Of a DNA stretch of 64,000 nt, positions 62,006 through 64,000 are shown piece by piece. The position numbers and the translations under genes were made by a program. The number at the start of each line of letters is the position of its first letter. Position 1 is the first letter of the stretch. Where the stretch lies: the NCBI GenBank assembly GCA_019279435.1, contig JAAALK010000289.1, forward strand, positions 89,559,023 through 89,623,022, read 5' to 3'. The notes below the pieces were generated by a model that was not told the DNA's origin, made no database searches, and saw nothing but the letters and a program-made list of their open reading frames with translations. This DNA is from Zizania palustris (taxonomy: Eukaryota; Streptophyta; Magnoliopsida; Poales; Poaceae).

Positions 62006-64000
62006 TATTGGACCGAAAACGGCGACCAGAGGGGGGTGAATTTTTTTTGAAATTTCGGGCTAAAAACAGCCTTCTGTTTTTAATTCTATCTTCTGCGGAA
62101 CAGGCTTCGAACACAACCTTCGAAGGTCTGGTTCGGAGGTAATTTACAGCTCCGAACACAGGCTTCACAAGAGAGCAAAAGTTCGAAGTCAAGAAGACTT
62201 CGCTCCACCCACAACCCCGAAAAATCAACTCAGCTAAGTCAGTGCAGGCTCCGCACACAGGGTGCTTCGAGCAGGGTTCGCACTTCACTCTTCGCATGAG
62301 TGGACTACCCTCTGAGGACTTCGACCAAATACTTAGCGACAACAACTCGTGTTGGGCTTCGTACTTCGAAGGTCTAAACGCACACTAACAGACTTCGCTA
62401 GGGACTTAGACACGATAAGAAACACGGGCTTCGATCAGGGCTTCGCTAGTAAGCAGCGAGGTCTAGCCTCCTGTTACACAGAGCGAACGCACACTGAAAA
62501 GCACACTTTGCACAAAACACACTTCGCCTAAACAGGCTTCGGTGCACTACTACTAGCGAGGTATGCAAACAAGCTCAAGTAGAAAAATGAACACAGAAGC
62601 AGGGCTTCGCTGCTTGAACAAGGAACAAAATAAATGAACTCACAGGATGAATACAACGTGTGGTGGCTAGTACAGGAGCTCAACAGTGAATGCTCAAAGT
62701 GTTAAATGTTACCTACCCAGCCCCCATATTTATAGCCACTATTCACCCAAGTGAATTGACTACTTTACCCCTAGGGTTTACACCAGTTTTGTCTCTACAG
62801 AATAGAGGGGTACAAAAGGTAGTCAACTTTTATTTGGAGGCTTCTCTGTCAGCTTTGCAGAGGAGACAGCGTCAGCTTTTTGTAGAGCAGACACTGTCAG
62901 CCTTTACAGTCAGCCTTTACAGTCTTGGACTCTTTTGAAGCCCCCCTTCGCACGCGAGGGGTGCGGTAGCTTCGGTGAGAAGCCTTGAGCCTGACGGCCT
63001 TTGCTTCACTGAAGTCAGCCTCTGATACAATGACGGTTTTGAGCCGAAGCCGTCAAAGCCCTTGGGCCTTCGCACCAACACCTTTGGAGTGGACCACCAC
63101 GGCTTCGCAGCTTCTCCCAGCTCGAACTCCGTCAGTCCGTGTACCGAAGCCATGCATGGCCGAAGCACCACAAGTCAACCTCGCTCTGGAGCTAGCCTCG
63201 CTCCGAAGCCTGCGTCACTCCGAAGCCCCACCTTCGGAGTACCACCCTTCGAAGTCCCTCCTTCGTCCAAGGTCTCCGCATGAAGCATTCCATGAGCACT
63301 TCGTCGCAGTGTCTCTCCCTAAGCACACTCCTCGACGAGCCTCACCCGGACCATGCCTTCGATGCACCTCGACTTCTGAAACCTTCGTCGGGTACCTTCG
63401 AGTGTCTCCCTCCAGAGCATACTTCGAACACCTTGCCTCTGTTGAGGACTTGATCCACCATACTCCGAAGTCACTCCATCCGGAGTACCCTTCGAAGTGC
63501 CTCGCTTCCGAGGACTTCGTTTCGGAGTACCTTCACCCAGAGCCACGCTACGCACTTACTACCTTCACCTGGTGCACCTCGACCCGAGGACCGACCTAGA
63601 CCCCTTCGTAGCCACCGTGACGGAGCTCCCCGCTCCACTGGCATCAAGCCTCCCGCTTGACCCAGGTTCACCTGCTACGAACCGTCTGTCGCCTCCGCAG
63701 TCCCCTGCGCACCACAGACAAGCAGACAAGTGTATCCAGTACTCCGGAGACCTCTCCGGGTTAGCAACGTTTGGTACACACTCCGGTGTACCGCCCAAAG
63801 TACCGAGACCTTCGGTACAAACCCAGTCAATGTGTACTGTCGGACCCCTCCGACAGTCACACTCTGCTGCAACAACTGCATCAATCAAAGCCCATCGAAC
63901 CCTTCGGTGAAACCACCTCCGAACACCTTCGGAGGTACAACCTCCAAACCCCTTCGGAGGTACCCCTTTGAACCAGAGGTTAAATACTGTCAATCACTCA
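62006..64000 (-). repeat. 5' LTR of element J, cut by the window end
   Basis: Matches 41653-43642 throughout; about 34 bp are missing at the right. Scattered substitutions and a short duplication (CAGCCTTTACAGT near 62898-62921) distinguish the two copies. The edge next to the primer site reads CCAATA instead of CCAACA. Confidence 0.87.

Larger units (their letters stand above)
41653..64000 (-). mobile_element. Element J: SIRE/Maximus-like Ty1/copia retrotransposon, split by E
   Basis: On the minus strand: 5' LTR (right side, cut by the window end about 34 bp short), initiator-Met primer site, gag, protease, integrase (interrupted by E at 46839-58340), RT, RNase H, polypurine tract and 3' LTR (41653-43674). 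The order protease-integrase-RT defines copia. A 2-kb LTR, a long Gag with a coiled coil and two zinc knuckles, and a GGGGGAGATTG-type tract fit the SIRE/Maximus lineage. It carries many stops and frameshifts. No envelope-like frame was found between RNase H and the 3' LTR. Confidence 0.87.

Noticed and set aside
1..64000. A host gene captured among the elements.
   Set aside because: Every frame with recognisable motifs traces to a transposable element; no unrelated exon was found.

Overview
The window is a plant nuclear segment, almost certainly from a grass. It is made entirely of transposable elements nested inside one another. The evidence is Tat-clade and CRM-like Ty3/gypsy elements, a SIRE/Maximus-like Ty1/copia element, a CACTA DNA transposon with grass-type CACTACTACA ends, GT-AG introns of 71-88 nt, and a short TTA-flanked MITE. 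I found no host gene, no functional tRNA or rRNA gene, and nothing bacterial or viral outside the retroelements. This texture is typical of intergenic or pericentromeric heterochromatin. The species cannot be named from the sequence alone.

Layout from left to right (letters are mine). A (1-15954, +) is a decayed Tat element that starts outside the window, has lost its reverse transcriptase, and is split by G (6438-14919, +), a CRM-like chromovirus with both LTRs. A sits in the gag of B (15955-19797, +), another Tat element that breaks off inside its RNase H region. C (19798-20675, -) is the 3' scrap of a further Tat element. D (20676-30913, -) is a Tat element with its 3' LTR present. Its protease is split by F (26058-29130, -), an internally deleted CRM-like element, and its gag is split by H. 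H (30914-41226, +) is a CACTA transposon with a broken tnp2 gene, long internal repeat blocks and a second, spliced gene. H's second gene is interrupted by I (41227-41652), a Tat LTR. I is interrupted by J (41653 to beyond 64000, -), a copia element. J's integrase is interrupted by E (46839-58340, +), a young Tat element.

E is the most complete unit. It has two 495-bp LTRs that look identical, a CCACG target duplication, gag-protease-RT-RNase H-archaeal-type RNase H-integrase on the plus strand broken by one extra base, and a complete five-exon gene on the opposite strand coding for 1114 residues. That antisense gene has its own TATA box and four introns that all join in frame. A decayed homologue occupies the same place in A, and a fragment of the same gene type lies in the foreign patch inside G. 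It is the most interesting system in the window.

Inferred order of events: C is oldest, then D, H, I, J and finally E (six levels). B, A and G form a second stack, and F entered D. The extent of visible decay (LTR differences, stops, frameshifts) agrees with this order. All boundaries were read by eye; identity percentages and family names need alignment to a curated plant repeat library.
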